Assembly (NCBI GenBank): GCA_020444075.1
Contig: JAHLLR010000017.1
Location: 1-64,000, forward strand
DNA length: 64,000 nucleotides
Source: Deltaproteobacteria bacterium
GTDB taxonomy: Bacteria > Desulfobacterota > Desulfobacteria > Desulfobacterales > Desulfosarcinaceae
Reading direction: 5' to 3'
Under the pieces are notes generated by a model. The model did not search any database. It saw only the letters and a program-made list of their open reading frames with translations, and was not told the DNA's origin. The translations under genes and the position numbers were made by a program. Shown here one piece after another: positions 25,560 through 34,461 of this stretch. The stretch's first letter is position 1, and the number at the start of each line of letters is the position of its first letter.

Positions 25560-27536
25560 TTATGGTCCGCTGTCCTGGAGATGATAGAGCCGATGATAAA
25601 ATCCCTGACGCGCCATCAGCGATGCATGATCACCGGTTTCCACCATCATGCCGTTGTTGAGCACCACAATCCGGTCGGCGGTGCGGGCGGTGGTGAGGCG
25701 GTGGGCCACCACCACGCAGGTGCGGCCGCGCATGAGGTTGGTGATGGCCTCCTGCAGGTGCATTTCCGTCTGTGAGTCCACATAGGAGGTAGCTTCATCG
25801 AGAATGATCAGCTCCGGATCCGCTGAAAAGGCGCGGGCAATCGAAATAAGCTGGCGTTCGCCGCTGGACAGGGATGCGCCGCCCTCCGAGATAAGGGTAT
25901 GCAGTCCGTCCGGGAAGCGGGCGACCAGATCCCGGCAGCGGGATGCATCAATGATATTCGCCTGCTGCTGGGGGGAAAGACCGTTGGCCGCAAAGAAGAT
26001 ATTCGCCTGCAAGGTGCCGGTGAACAGGAACGGGTCCTGCATGACCAGGGCAATTCGTTTTCTCAGCACATCCGGCCGTATCAGCCTGCAGTCGATGCCG
26101 TTAAAGGATACGAACCCTGCGGAGGGCTCGTAAAAACGCACCAGCAGGTTCACCAGCGATGTCTTGCCTGAGCCGGTGGCACCGACAATGGCGATGGTTT
26201 CCCCGGCATTGATTGTCAGATTGATGTCCTTTAGAACGGATTCGCCTTCGTTGTAGGCCAGGGATACCGACGCAAAACGGATCCGTTCCAGCGGCCCGGG
26301 AATTTGAACATCGGGTGGCTCGGATAAAGGGTTGGTCCGGGTGTCCATGAGCATAAAAATCCGTTCTGCGGAAGCCATGGCATTTTGCAGGATGTTGTAC
26401 TTTTCCGCCAGGTCCCGTATGGGACGGAAAAACATCTTCATATAGGCGATGAAGGCTGCCAGCACCCCGATGCTCACACTCTGATCCAGTGCATGTGCGC
26501 CTCCGAAATAGACCACGATGGCGATGGCGGTAACGCCCAGCATTTCGATGATGGGCATAAACACGGCGAAGATGTTGATCTGGCGCATACCTGCCAGGTA
26601 GTTGTCGTGATTCAGCCGGGCAAATGCATCGAAGTTCTCCGGTTCCCGGCGAAACGTCTGGATCACCTTGATGCCGGCGATGGTTTCTGAAAAACGGGTG
26701 TTGATTTGGGCCACCTGGATGCGCAACTCTCGAAATACGTCTCTAACCTTACGGGAAAATACGAATGCCGTTGCCACCACCAGGGGCAGGACGACAAAGG
26801 TCAGCAACGCCAGGCGCCAATCCATGGCAAGCAGCACGATGGCGATGCCCGCCAGCAGAAACATATCTTTGAACACCATGGAGATAAAAGAGGTGAACAG
26901 ATCGTCCATGTTCTGGATGTCGTTGGTCACCCGGGTCACCAGCCGGGCCACGGGGTTGCGGGTGAAAAAGCGCAGGGGCATGTCCTGGATGTGGCGATAA
27001 AGGTCAATACGCAGGTCGTGCATAATGCGGTGGCCGGCAATTTCCATGATCAGGTTCTGGGCAAAGGTGAAAATGAAAATGGCCACCGCCACCCCCATGA
27101 AGAGACCGGAGAAGCGCAGCAGGCCCGACAGATCCGTGTGGCGCAACCGGCTCAAGCTGGACCGGTCGAGACGGTCGAGGTCTGTCATCCGGATTTCCGC
27201 ATGGTCTCCCCGGATTTGAAACCATTTTTTTTGCCGGTTAACCACCTCGGCAGCTGCAGGATCATTCAGGTCAACGGACAGCGACTGCCCACCGTTATTT
27301 TTAGCGCTGCCTGCATCGCCGGTGATGCGGTGCCGGGGAACGATATGGCGGTCGATGATCTCCTTGGTGATGTAGGGGACCGACAACTCCAGGAGCGTAA
27401 TGGCCACCACCAACGTTATGGAGACAGCCAGCTTGACCCGGTGGGAGGCCGCATAGGGAAGGACGCGGCGAAGCAGTTTCAAGTCATAGGGCTTCCCCAG
27501 TCGCTGCTCTTCGTCGTAGCCGTAGTCAAATCGCAT
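25560..27536 (-). CDS. ABC exporter half-transporter (second subunit)
   Basis: A 658-residue fusion of a six-helix ABC exporter membrane domain and an ATPase. Landmarks: IVGATGSGKTSLVNLLVRFY (Walker A), MQDPFLFTGTLQANI (Q-loop), LSSGERQLISIARAF (signature), LIILDEATSYVD (Walker B, catalytic Glu present) and VVAHRLTTAR. An insertion of about 70 residues after the first helix (with RHRITGDAGSAKNNGGQSL) forms an extracytoplasmic loop, as in MdlB/YheH-type subunits. The start is set at the ATG at 27536, giving an 11-base overlap with the upstream subunit. The two likely form a heterodimeric multidrug or lipid exporter; the substrate is unknown. Confidence 0.9.
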   Translation of the reverse strand: MRFDYGYDEEQRLGKPYDLKLLRRVLPYAASHRVKLAVSITLVVAITLLELSVPYITKEIIDRHIVPRHRITGDAGSAKNNGGQSLSVDLNDPAAAEVVNRQKKWFQIRGDHAEIRMTDLDRLDRSSLSRLRHTDLSGLLRFSGLFMGVAVAIFIFTFAQNLIMEIAGHRIMHDLRIDLYRHIQDMPLRFFTRNPVARLVTRVTNDIQNMDDLFTSFISMVFKDMFLLAGIAIVLLAMDWRLALLTFVVLPLVVATAFVFSRKVRDVFRELRIQVAQINTRFSETIAGIKVIQTFRREPENFDAFARLNHDNYLAGMRQINIFAVFMPIIEMLGVTAIAIVVYFGGAHALDQSVSIGVLAAFIAYMKMFFRPIRDLAEKYNILQNAMASAERIFMLMDTRTNPLSEPPDVQIPGPLERIRFASVSLAYNEGESVLKDINLTINAGETIAIVGATGSGKTSLVNLLVRFYEPSAGFVSFNGIDCRLIRPDVLRKRIALVMQDPFLFTGTLQANIFFAANGLSPQQQANIIDASRCRDLVARFPDGLHTLISEGGASLSSGERQLISIARAFSADPELIILDEATSYVDSQTEMHLQEAITNLMRGRTCVVVAHRLTTARTADRIVVLNNGMMVETGDHASLMARQGFYHRLYHLQDSGP

Positions 27537-29262
27537 CTTCGAGCTCCTGGAGCCCCCAGGCCCGGGCATAATATCCGCCTGTGGCCAACAATTGCGCGTG
27601 GCTGCCTGCGGTGACGATCCGCCCCTTTTCCATCACAATGATTTGATCCGCATGACGTACAGCCGACAGCCGGTGGGAAATGATGATCAGGGTTTTCTCT
27701 CCGGCCATTGCCCGCAGCGTGTTTATGATGCGGGCGGCGGTGCGCGTGTCCACCTGGCTCACCGGGTCGTCGAGAACCAGGATGGGGGCGTCATTGATCA
27801 GTGCCCTTGCCAGGGCCACGCGCTGTTTCTGTCCGCCGGATAAAATCACGCCCTTTTCCCCAACCACCGTGTCAAACCCGTGGGGCAATTCTTCGATGGT
27901 GCTGTCCAGCGCTGCCAGGGTCGTTGCCCGTTGCAGGTCCGCCTCCGTTATCCCTTTGCCGCCGAAAATGATATTCTCCCGGACGGTGCCGGCGAACAGA
28001 AAGGGTTCCTGGGGAGAAATGGACAGAAGTGATCGCAGCGTATTGATCTTCAACTGCCGGATGTCTGTTCCGTCGATTCGAATGCTGCCTGAGCGCACAT
28101 CGTAAAGGCGCATCAATAAAAGCATCATCGTGGTTTTTCCGGCACCCGGCGGTCCCACGACGCCCACCGTCTGGCCCTTTTTAAGTTCCAGATCGATGCG
28201 GTCGAGAACCTTGCCCCGACTTGGGTCATAAGAAAAACAGACGTTTTCGAATGTCAGCTTTCGATCAAACCCGGAAATGGGAATGGGGTCCTGAGGGTCG
28301 GCCAATTCGGGCCGGGTGCTGAAAATGCCGTCCAGCCGGTCCAGGGAGGCCCGGCCGCGCTGGATAAGATTGGTCACCCAGCCCAGGGCCATCATGGGCC
28401 AGGTGAGCAGGCCCAGATAGCTGATGAATGCCACAAAATCGCCGGGGGTGATTCGGGCGAAAATGGTCTGGCGGCCGCCCTGAAACAGGACGATGGCCAG
28501 GCTCAGGTTGGTGAGCAGCATCATCAGCGGGAAAAATGCGGCGGTGACCTTCACCAGGTTGATGTTTTCCCGAACATACCTGCTTGAGATCCGGGTTATT
28601 TCTCTGGTTTGGGCAGCCTGGGCGTTATGGGCCATGACGACGCGGATACCGGCAAAGCGTTCCCGGACCGCTTCGGTGAGTTCGCTGAAGGCACCCTGTA
28701 CGCGCTTGTAGCGGCGATGCATCCGCCGGCTGAAATAACGGGTGCCCAAAACGATCAGGGGCATGGGAATCAGCACGTACAGGGTCAGTTCCAGATTGAT
28801 GTAAATCATGAAGCCGATGGCCGCCGATCCTAAAAATAGGGCGTCATTCAGGGCCACCAGTCCCATTCCGGAGGCCATGCGCACCTGCTGGATGTCGTTG
28901 GTGGCGTGGGCCATGAGGTCGCCTGTGCGCATCCGGTCGAAGTAGGCCGGCGACAGGGTCTGGATATGGGAGAAAAGCCGGTTGCGCAGCGATTCTTCGG
29001 TCTTGCGGGCGGTGCCCAGAAGGCAGCGGCGCCAGAAAAACCGGAAAAAACCGATACACAGCCCCAGACTCAGGATGATCAGGGCATAATCCAACAGGGT
29101 GCTGCGATCCACCTGCATGAAGGTGAGGTCGTCCACCGCCCGCTTGATGACGCGGGGGATGAAAAGCTGGAGAAGATCCACCACGATCAGGCACAACAGG
29201 CCGAACAGAATGCTGGTACGGTTAGCGATCAGGTAGGGCTGGATCAGCTTGAAGGATTTCAT
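27526..29262 (-). CDS. ABC exporter half-transporter (first subunit)
   Basis: A 578-residue ABC exporter subunit (MdlA/YheI type). The six-helix membrane domain starts after FKLIQPYLIANRTSILFG. The ATPase follows with GVVGPPGAGKTTMMLLLMRLY (Walker A), ISPQEPFLFAGTVREN (Q-loop), LSGGQKQRVALARAL (signature), ILVLDDPVSQVD (Walker B) and IISHRLSAVRHAD. The residue after the Walker B aspartate is Asp instead of the catalytic Glu (LDDP), the mark of a degenerate ATP site, whereas the partner subunit has LDEA. This asymmetry is typical of heterodimeric exporters. A GAGGAC ribosome site precedes the ATG. Confidence 0.92.
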   Translation of the reverse strand: MKSFKLIQPYLIANRTSILFGLLCLIVVDLLQLFIPRVIKRAVDDLTFMQVDRSTLLDYALIILSLGLCIGFFRFFWRRCLLGTARKTEESLRNRLFSHIQTLSPAYFDRMRTGDLMAHATNDIQQVRMASGMGLVALNDALFLGSAAIGFMIYINLELTLYVLIPMPLIVLGTRYFSRRMHRRYKRVQGAFSELTEAVRERFAGIRVVMAHNAQAAQTREITRISSRYVRENINLVKVTAAFFPLMMLLTNLSLAIVLFQGGRQTIFARITPGDFVAFISYLGLLTWPMMALGWVTNLIQRGRASLDRLDGIFSTRPELADPQDPIPISGFDRKLTFENVCFSYDPSRGKVLDRIDLELKKGQTVGVVGPPGAGKTTMMLLLMRLYDVRSGSIRIDGTDIRQLKINTLRSLLSISPQEPFLFAGTVRENIIFGGKGITEADLQRATTLAALDSTIEELPHGFDTVVGEKGVILSGGQKQRVALARALINDAPILVLDDPVSQVDTRTAARIINTLRAMAGEKTLIIISHRLSAVRHADQIIVMEKGRIVTAGSHAQLLATGGYYARAWGLQELEDAI

Positions 29263-29518
29263 CGGTCCTCATTTACCGGGGTGACAATCAAGGCGGCGGC
29301 AAGAAAATAATAACCCGTCCAACCCTATTCAGCGCTCTTATCTTTTGCCGTAAGCCTGCACGGGCAGGAGGGGCTTTCCGGGGCATCGGAACTGCCGACG
29401 CGCTAAACCAACTTAAAAATTAATCTAAGGCAGGAACAAGGAACGGTCAAACCGTCGACGGACAATCAAAATCGATGTTGCATCGCGAGCCTGTCGTTTT
29501 TAAGGAACTGGCATGGCG

Positions 29519-30163
29519 CTAGCCGGGCAGCAGGTTTATCGACTGAATCCTGAACCCGTTGGCCGCCTGCCGCTCAATCAGGTTCATGGCACCCCAGTCT
29601 TGGGCTAGGCGGAAAAGATTTCCCGGCGGCATGTCCAGCAGATGGCACAGAATCATGCGGTTGACACCGGCGTGAGCCACGATCAAGATGTTCATGCCGG
29701 CATGATCCACCGCCTTTTCAAACACCGGGACCACCCGTTGCTGCAAGTCCAGGAAGCTTTCTCCCCCCGGCGGTCGGAAACCGGCAATCTGCATTCCGCG
29801 TTGCCTAAAGGCATCGGGCCAGCGCTCCTTGACCTGGCGAAAGGTCAATCCGTCCCATTGGCCCAATTGGATTTCTCTGAGCCCGGCCTGCGGTAAAACC
29901 CCCGGTGACCGATGGCCGGCAATGATGCCGGCGGTTTCCATGCAGCGGGACAGATCGCTGGAGATGATTTGCGCCAGCGGGATATCGGAGAGCTGCTCGT
30001 GCCAGTATCTGGCCTGGCGGCGTCCCCTGTCGTTGAGCGGCAGGTCGACCTGTCCGATGAAGCGTTTGGCAGTATTTCCGTCGATCTGAACTTCACCGTG
30101 GCGAAGTAGAAGAATTTTCTTCCCATCACCTTTATCGAGCCAGCGCTTCAGGGTGTTTTGCAT
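29519..30163 (-). CDS. Histidine phosphatase (phosphoglycerate mutase-like)
   Basis: A 214-residue branch-1 histidine phosphatase. The catalytic motif is LLLRHGEVQIDGN, followed by SDLSRCMETA, LREIQLGQWDGLTF (with the acid/base Glu), GGESFLDLQQRVVPVF and the second histidine IVAHAGVNRMIL. It resembles alpha-ribazole phosphatase/CobC-type small-molecule phosphatases, but the substrate is not clear. The ATG at 30163 with GGGAG ahead is preferred over an upstream in-frame codon; it overlaps the preceding nucleotidyltransferase-HD gene by 16 bases, implying coupled synthesis. Confidence 0.85.
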   Translation of the reverse strand: MQNTLKRWLDKGDGKKILLLRHGEVQIDGNTAKRFIGQVDLPLNDRGRRQARYWHEQLSDIPLAQIISSDLSRCMETAGIIAGHRSPGVLPQAGLREIQLGQWDGLTFRQVKERWPDAFRQRGMQIAGFRPPGGESFLDLQQRVVPVFEKAVDHAGMNILIVAHAGVNRMILCHLLDMPPGNLFRLAQDWGAMNLIERQAANGFRIQSINLLPG

Positions 30164-31320
30164 GGTTGACTCCCATCTATGATTCCGGCCTCTGTCAAAA
30201 TTATCTCTATCGGGCTCCCAGATATCTGCTCGATCTTCTTCTGGATACAAAAGGCCGAACGCCGCCGCTGTCTGATTTTCGCCAAGGCCTTCGGATCGCG
30301 GCCATATTGTTTCTCCTTCGCCTCGAACCGCCGCAACAGGTCCACTACCGTATTGCCGGCAACCAGCTTGTCTGCCAGGTAAACGATCTGCGCTTCATCC
30401 AGGGGGGAATCCGCTGAAACGTCGATATCCATATGGGCCGCCACGATGGCTGCCATGGCGGGATATCCCATGGCATCCAGCAGACCGGCTCCGGCGGCGG
30501 CATGGTTACGCTCCAGCCTGGCTAAATCGTGAACCCGGGCGGCGGACCTTACCAGGGGCGCATCAATGGCTCCGCCACTGCTATTGACGGCCCTTGCCAG
30601 CCCTTCGGCCACGCGCGCCACCTGCCGGCAGTGGTCGATCATCGTTTCTGGGAGCATGCACACTTTTTCAATCAGCACCCGGCACTCGGCTTCGTTGAGA
30701 ATAGCGGAGTCTTCCAACCGGGTTGACAGGCGCTGGAAATCGTCCGGGGTGTCGAGGTCCAGCAGCACCCCTTCATCGGCCACCTGGATTTCCCGCGCCG
30801 ATGAATCAAAACCGCGAAGCAGGGTGCGGAGCCCGCCGCTGCCGCTATGGGAAAGAATTGCTGTTTTCATTTCCCCATGGATCAGCGGGGGATGCCCCCG
30901 CGTATCATCGAACACCGGATAGACCACTGGTGACGGGTTTTCATCGAAAGCATCCATCAGTGCCGCCAGCGTCTGAGGGCGAACCAGGGGAATATCGACC
31001 GGATGAACGAAAAAGGATGGGACATCGGCCGGAAGGCTGTTGACGCCGGCCCGCACCGAGGAAAACATGCCGGTATCATGCGCCGGGTTATGGACCACAG
31101 TTACCGGCAGGGAGGTCAGTGCAGAGCGGATGGCTTCCGAACGAAAGCCGGTCACCACGCGGATGTCCGTCACGCCGATGCTGCGGTGGAGGGAGACGAC
31201 CCTTTCCAGCACCGTTTGCCCGCCCAGGAGCAACAAGGGCTTGAATCGCTGCATGCGCCGGGAGTAGCCGGCGGCAAGGATGATGGCGGATCGTTTACGC
31301 CGACGGGTCATGGAAGCCAT
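30148..31320 (-). CDS. MobA/MocA-like nucleotidyltransferase fused to an HD domain
   Basis: A 390-residue two-domain protein. Residues 1-195 form a MobA-like NTP transferase: AIILAAGYSRRMQRFKPLLLLGG, VVHNPAHDTGMFSSVRAG, HPVDIPLVRPQTL and GHPPLIHG. Residues about 215-330 form an HD hydrolase: MIDHCRQVARVAEGLA, AARVHDLARLERNHAAAGAGLL and IVAAHMDIDV. A basic tail follows. MocA-type enzymes attach CMP or GMP to molybdopterin; an HD domain plus an overlapping histidine phosphatase suggests a nucleotide-sugar or cofactor modification-and-repair unit. That function is inference; no molybdoenzyme genes are nearby. Confidence 0.82.
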   Translation of the reverse strand: MASMTRRRKRSAIILAAGYSRRMQRFKPLLLLGGQTVLERVVSLHRSIGVTDIRVVTGFRSEAIRSALTSLPVTVVHNPAHDTGMFSSVRAGVNSLPADVPSFFVHPVDIPLVRPQTLAALMDAFDENPSPVVYPVFDDTRGHPPLIHGEMKTAILSHSGSGGLRTLLRGFDSSAREIQVADEGVLLDLDTPDDFQRLSTRLEDSAILNEAECRVLIEKVCMLPETMIDHCRQVARVAEGLARAVNSSGGAIDAPLVRSAARVHDLARLERNHAAAGAGLLDAMGYPAMAAIVAAHMDIDVSADSPLDEAQIVYLADKLVAGNTVVDLLRRFEAKEKQYGRDPKALAKIRQRRRSAFCIQKKIEQISGSPIEIILTEAGIIDGSQPCKTP

Positions 31321-31337
31321 CTTCTTTTTGTGGCTGT

Positions 31338-33182
31338 TTACTTTTCGGTGACCAGGGTCATGTACTGGCTTTCAGTTAGAATGGTCACTCCCAGCCGGTT
31401 GGCTTTATTTATCTTCGACGCTCCGACGCGTTCACCGCACACCAGATAGTCGGTGCTGCCACTGACGGCGGTTTGCACCTTGCCGCCCAGCGCCCGGGCT
31501 TCCGCCTGCATCGCCTCCCGGGAGCCGTGAATCATTTTTCCGGTGAAGACGATACCTTTTCCCGCAATGGGACTGACTATGGCCTCCTGCTCGGACGATA
31601 GGGGAGTCCGCTGGAGATTGAAGCCCAGATCGAGCATGTGGCGAATGGTTCCGGCCATGGCGTCGATGCTTTCCACGATGCTCTGGCTGGTCTTGTCGCC
31701 GAAGCCCTTGATCCGGGCGATGGCCGCCCGATCCATCTTCACGATATTTTCCAGCGGTATGTGTGCCAGCAGTTTGCGGCTGTCTCCGATACCTAAATCT
31801 GCGATGCCGAAAGCGGCCAAAAATCGCCAGTCCTCAACCGGTTTCGTGCGGCTGAGGGTGATGGCTTCGGCCAGGTTTTTTGACTGGACCGGTCCGAACC
31901 CCATGTCTGCGAAATCCGACTCGGAGAGCCGGTAGACCGCTTCCAGACTGTCATGGCCGTTGTCGACAAGCCTGCGGATGGTCTTGATGCCGAACCAGTC
32001 GGCATTGCCCAGAATTCGGAACCAGTGGCTGATGCGCTGCTCGATCTGCGCCCGGCAGGCGCTGTTGGTGCACTTGAGAAAATCGTTCTGCCACACCAGC
32101 GGTGTATTGCATGAGGGGCAGGTTTTGGGCCGCTCTACTTCTCCCCGGACTTCCAGAACGGCTTCCAGTTTGGGGATGACTTCACCGCTACGGATGACCT
32201 CGATGCGAGTGCCGATGCCAATACCGGAATTGCGGATATTTCCGGCGTGATGGGCGGACACCCGGCGGATGGTGGCACCCGACAACGATACCGGATCGAC
32301 CTCCAACACCGGTGTGACCTTGCCGGTGCGGCCTACCTGCCACTGGATGCCGGTTACCGTCGTCTGCGCCGTCTCACCTTTGGTTTTAATGGCGATCTGC
32401 CAGCGGTAGTGGTGGGCGGTGGCTCCCATCCGCTCCTTTAGCCGGTCATCCGTCACTTCGGCCACAACGCCGTCGGTGGGATAGTCCACATCTTTCAGCA
32501 GGTCACGGACCAGGAGCCGGGTCTCTTCCACCAGCCGGCGACCATCAACGATTAGGGAAGCGGTCTGAGTGTAAGGGACGAAATGGACCATCCGGGCCTC
32601 CAAGGCGCTTGCGGCGTTTTCATTGAGCGTATCCGAAGAGATGATGCCCACCACCATATTGCGCGGGTGTTCGAAAAAATCGGCCATGCGTTCATCGAAA
32701 TAGCTTTTAACCACCACAATCTCTCCCATTCCCTGGCCGCGGCCGCCGATGGGGATAACCCCTTTGGCAAAGGCATTGGAGATTTCGTACCCCACTTCTC
32801 CGTTTCCCCGTGTGGCGAAGACGATGCCGTCATCCCGGCCGGCCAGGCCGTCCAGTTTGGGGGTCAGCCTGAAGCTCACCGAATCCACTCCCAGGGCGTC
32901 GGCTTCCTTTTGTACCCGGGCCACGAAGCGTTCCAACTGCTCCCGAGTGTAGGATTTTTCAATGGAGAGCATAGGCGTGGGATGGCGTACCTCCTGCCGT
33001 CCGGTGAACTGCTCCGGTTCCACAACCTGCAAAAACGGATGGTCCGGTGCGATTGCGCGCAGTTGCTCCACCAGCGTGTCGTATTCGGCGTCACTGACGA
33101 TAGGGACACCCCGGCGATAAGCCTGGTTGTAGGCATTCAGCAAGTCGACCAGTTCGTCTATGGTTTCTTGGCTCATCTTCAA
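31338..33182 (-). CDS. Divergent NAD-dependent DNA ligase (LigA-like)
   Basis: A 614-residue LigA relative, shorter than the usual 670. Kept: the amino-terminal NAD-binding helices (PIVSDAEYDTLVEQLR), the adenylation motif TPKLDGLAG with the catalytic Lys, ATRGNGEVG, DGVVAEV, the OB fold VGRTGKVTPVLEV and RSGEVIPKLEAV, the zinc finger CPSC-x16-C-x5-C, helix-hairpin-helix repeats and a carboxy BRCT (GIVFTGKMIHGSREAMQAEA). Altered: the SPTQRVG block is absent, the YENG strand after KLDG is contracted, and VRGE reads GMGE. It may be a second ligase with a repair role or lower activity. A canonical ligA is expected elsewhere in the genome. Confidence 0.85.
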   Translation of the reverse strand: MKMSQETIDELVDLLNAYNQAYRRGVPIVSDAEYDTLVEQLRAIAPDHPFLQVVEPEQFTGRQEVRHPTPMLSIEKSYTREQLERFVARVQKEADALGVDSVSFRLTPKLDGLAGRDDGIVFATRGNGEVGYEISNAFAKGVIPIGGRGQGMGEIVVVKSYFDERMADFFEHPRNMVVGIISSDTLNENAASALEARMVHFVPYTQTASLIVDGRRLVEETRLLVRDLLKDVDYPTDGVVAEVTDDRLKERMGATAHHYRWQIAIKTKGETAQTTVTGIQWQVGRTGKVTPVLEVDPVSLSGATIRRVSAHHAGNIRNSGIGIGTRIEVIRSGEVIPKLEAVLEVRGEVERPKTCPSCNTPLVWQNDFLKCTNSACRAQIEQRISHWFRILGNADWFGIKTIRRLVDNGHDSLEAVYRLSESDFADMGFGPVQSKNLAEAITLSRTKPVEDWRFLAAFGIADLGIGDSRKLLAHIPLENIVKMDRAAIARIKGFGDKTSQSIVESIDAMAGTIRHMLDLGFNLQRTPLSSEQEAIVSPIAGKGIVFTGKMIHGSREAMQAEARALGGKVQTAVSGSTDYLVCGERVGASKINKANRLGVTILTESQYMTLVTEK

Positions 33183-33254
33183 GGAAATTTTTGCGATTGT
33201 GGGTAAAAAAACCTGGCGTAATCGCCGCTCATGTCAACCTTCAGCCTGACCGCC

Positions 33255-33986
33255 TCAACAGTTGATCATCGTCAGCGCCGCCTGGCAGGCGCTCTCTCGG
33301 GCCGATTTAAAGGCGGGGGTCTTGAAACCGGGACGCCACTGGTAGTCGGAGAGATCATCGGATACGACCAGAATTCCCGCTGCCTCCATTTCCCGGAACC
33401 CGGCAACCGTGAGGATGGCTGAAAGCTCCATCTCGACGGCCAGGGCGCCTTTGGCCTGATAGTGCTTCACCTTTTCCACGGTTTCGCGGAAAATGGCATC
33501 GGTGGTCCAGACTGCACCGTCGTGAAAATCGGCCCCATGGTGTTGCAGGGCCTTCCGGGCCTGGTGCACCAGGGGTCGGGCGGGCAGCGCCACCCGGCAT
33601 GAGGGGTCGCAATAGTGACCCGAGGTCCCCTCGTCGACCATGGCGCTGTCCGGCACGATGATGTCGCCGGCCTTTACCCGACGGGAAACGGCACCGCACC
33701 AGCCGATAAAGAGGATTTTTTCAACTCCCCAGACACCCAGGGATTCTACGATCATGGCGGCATAGGGGGCGCCGACCAGCGGTCCTACCAGCGTGAATCG
33801 CTGCTGGTCGTTCGCATGTACCTGAAGGCTGCTCATGTAGAGCTTGCGTTGTTCAACCACCGGTGGCTCCGCCAGGTGGGCCAATAGACGCAGATCGCTC
33901 TCTGTTGCCGCGATAATGGCAAAGCGACCGGTTTCGGGCGGCTTTTTCCCTTTCACGGGGTTTACGATGGCACGGCGGTCAGGCAT
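33255..33986 (-). CDS. Nucleoside phosphorylase-family protein
   Basis: A 243-residue PNP/UDP-family enzyme. Motifs: FTLVGPLVGAPYAAMIVESL, KILFIGWCGAVSRRVKAGDIIVPDSAMVDEGTS, the nucleoside-binding ALAVEMELSAILTVA (Glu-Met-Glu) and VVSDDLSD. It should cleave a purine or pyrimidine nucleoside with phosphate; the exact nucleoside is unclear. It lies in the same direction between the small unknown gene and the DNA ligase, so it may share a salvage role with neighbouring nucleotide genes. Confidence 0.85.
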   Translation of the reverse strand: MPDRRAIVNPVKGKKPPETGRFAIIAATESDLRLLAHLAEPPVVEQRKLYMSSLQVHANDQQRFTLVGPLVGAPYAAMIVESLGVWGVEKILFIGWCGAVSRRVKAGDIIVPDSAMVDEGTSGHYCDPSCRVALPARPLVHQARKALQHHGADFHDGAVWTTDAIFRETVEKVKHYQAKGALAVEMELSAILTVAGFREMEAAGILVVSDDLSDYQWRPGFKTPAFKSARESACQAALTMINC

Positions 33987-34075
33987 TCGGCTTTCTATGC
34001 AGGTGAAGAATCGGGCGGCGGCGTGCAGACGGGTCGGCGGCCGCTCGATGGCAGTTGTCGTGGCATGTCAGCGCA

Positions 34076-34330
34076 TCAGGTCGGCCGCTGCAGGTCGGTC
34101 AGTTCATCTTTGATTTCATCCATGATGTCATACAGCCAGAGGATATCTTCCGTGGTCAGGCGGCCGGCCTTCACCGGCGCCCTATCACTGCCGTCCTGTT
34201 TCTTGAGAATGCGGGGGCCGATCTGCACCTTGGCCTCTCCCTGGTCATAGCGGTTGATGGTGATCAACAGCCCGGTTTCCGGGCACTTCCATTTTTTGAG
34301 CACCTTGTCTTTGTTTGGATCAAAGGGCAT
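34076..34330 (-). CDS. Small conserved-looking protein of unknown function
   Basis: An 84-residue soluble protein (MPFDPNKDKVLKKWKCPE, then LLITINRYDQGEAKVQIGPR and a helical end DILWLYDIMDEIKDELTDL). An excellent AGGAGGA ribosome site sits seven bases before the ATG, supporting expression. It contains one Cys and no catalytic signature. It lies between glyS and the nucleoside phosphorylase in the same direction. I do not recognise a family. Confidence 0.65.
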   Translation of the reverse strand: MPFDPNKDKVLKKWKCPETGLLITINRYDQGEAKVQIGPRILKKQDGSDRAPVKAGRLTTEDILWLYDIMDEIKDELTDLQRPT

Positions 34331-34350
34331 CGGTTCCTCCTGAAAATAGA

Positions 34351-34461
34351 ATTGTGGGATTGAGGGATGCTGGAATTGAGGAATTGAAACCGTGCCGATC
34401 CTTTTTCAATCCCCCAATTCCCAAATTCCCTATTCCTCAATTGACCCGGCGTGTCCGGGTC
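34351..34461. repeat. Degenerate GGAATTGA repeats forming inverted arms, plus hairpin
   Basis: On the plus strand 34351-34389 holds repeated variants of GGAATTGAG (for example GGGATTGAGGG, GGAATTGAGG). 34405-34442 holds the complementary series (CAATCCCCCAATTCCC, CCTATTCCTCAATT). The arms could form a long imperfect hairpin of 30 or more paired positions. Next to it, GACCCGG (34443-34449) and CCGGGTC (34455-34461) form a perfect 7-bp stem overlapping the glyS stop. It may end glyS transcription. Confidence 0.55.
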
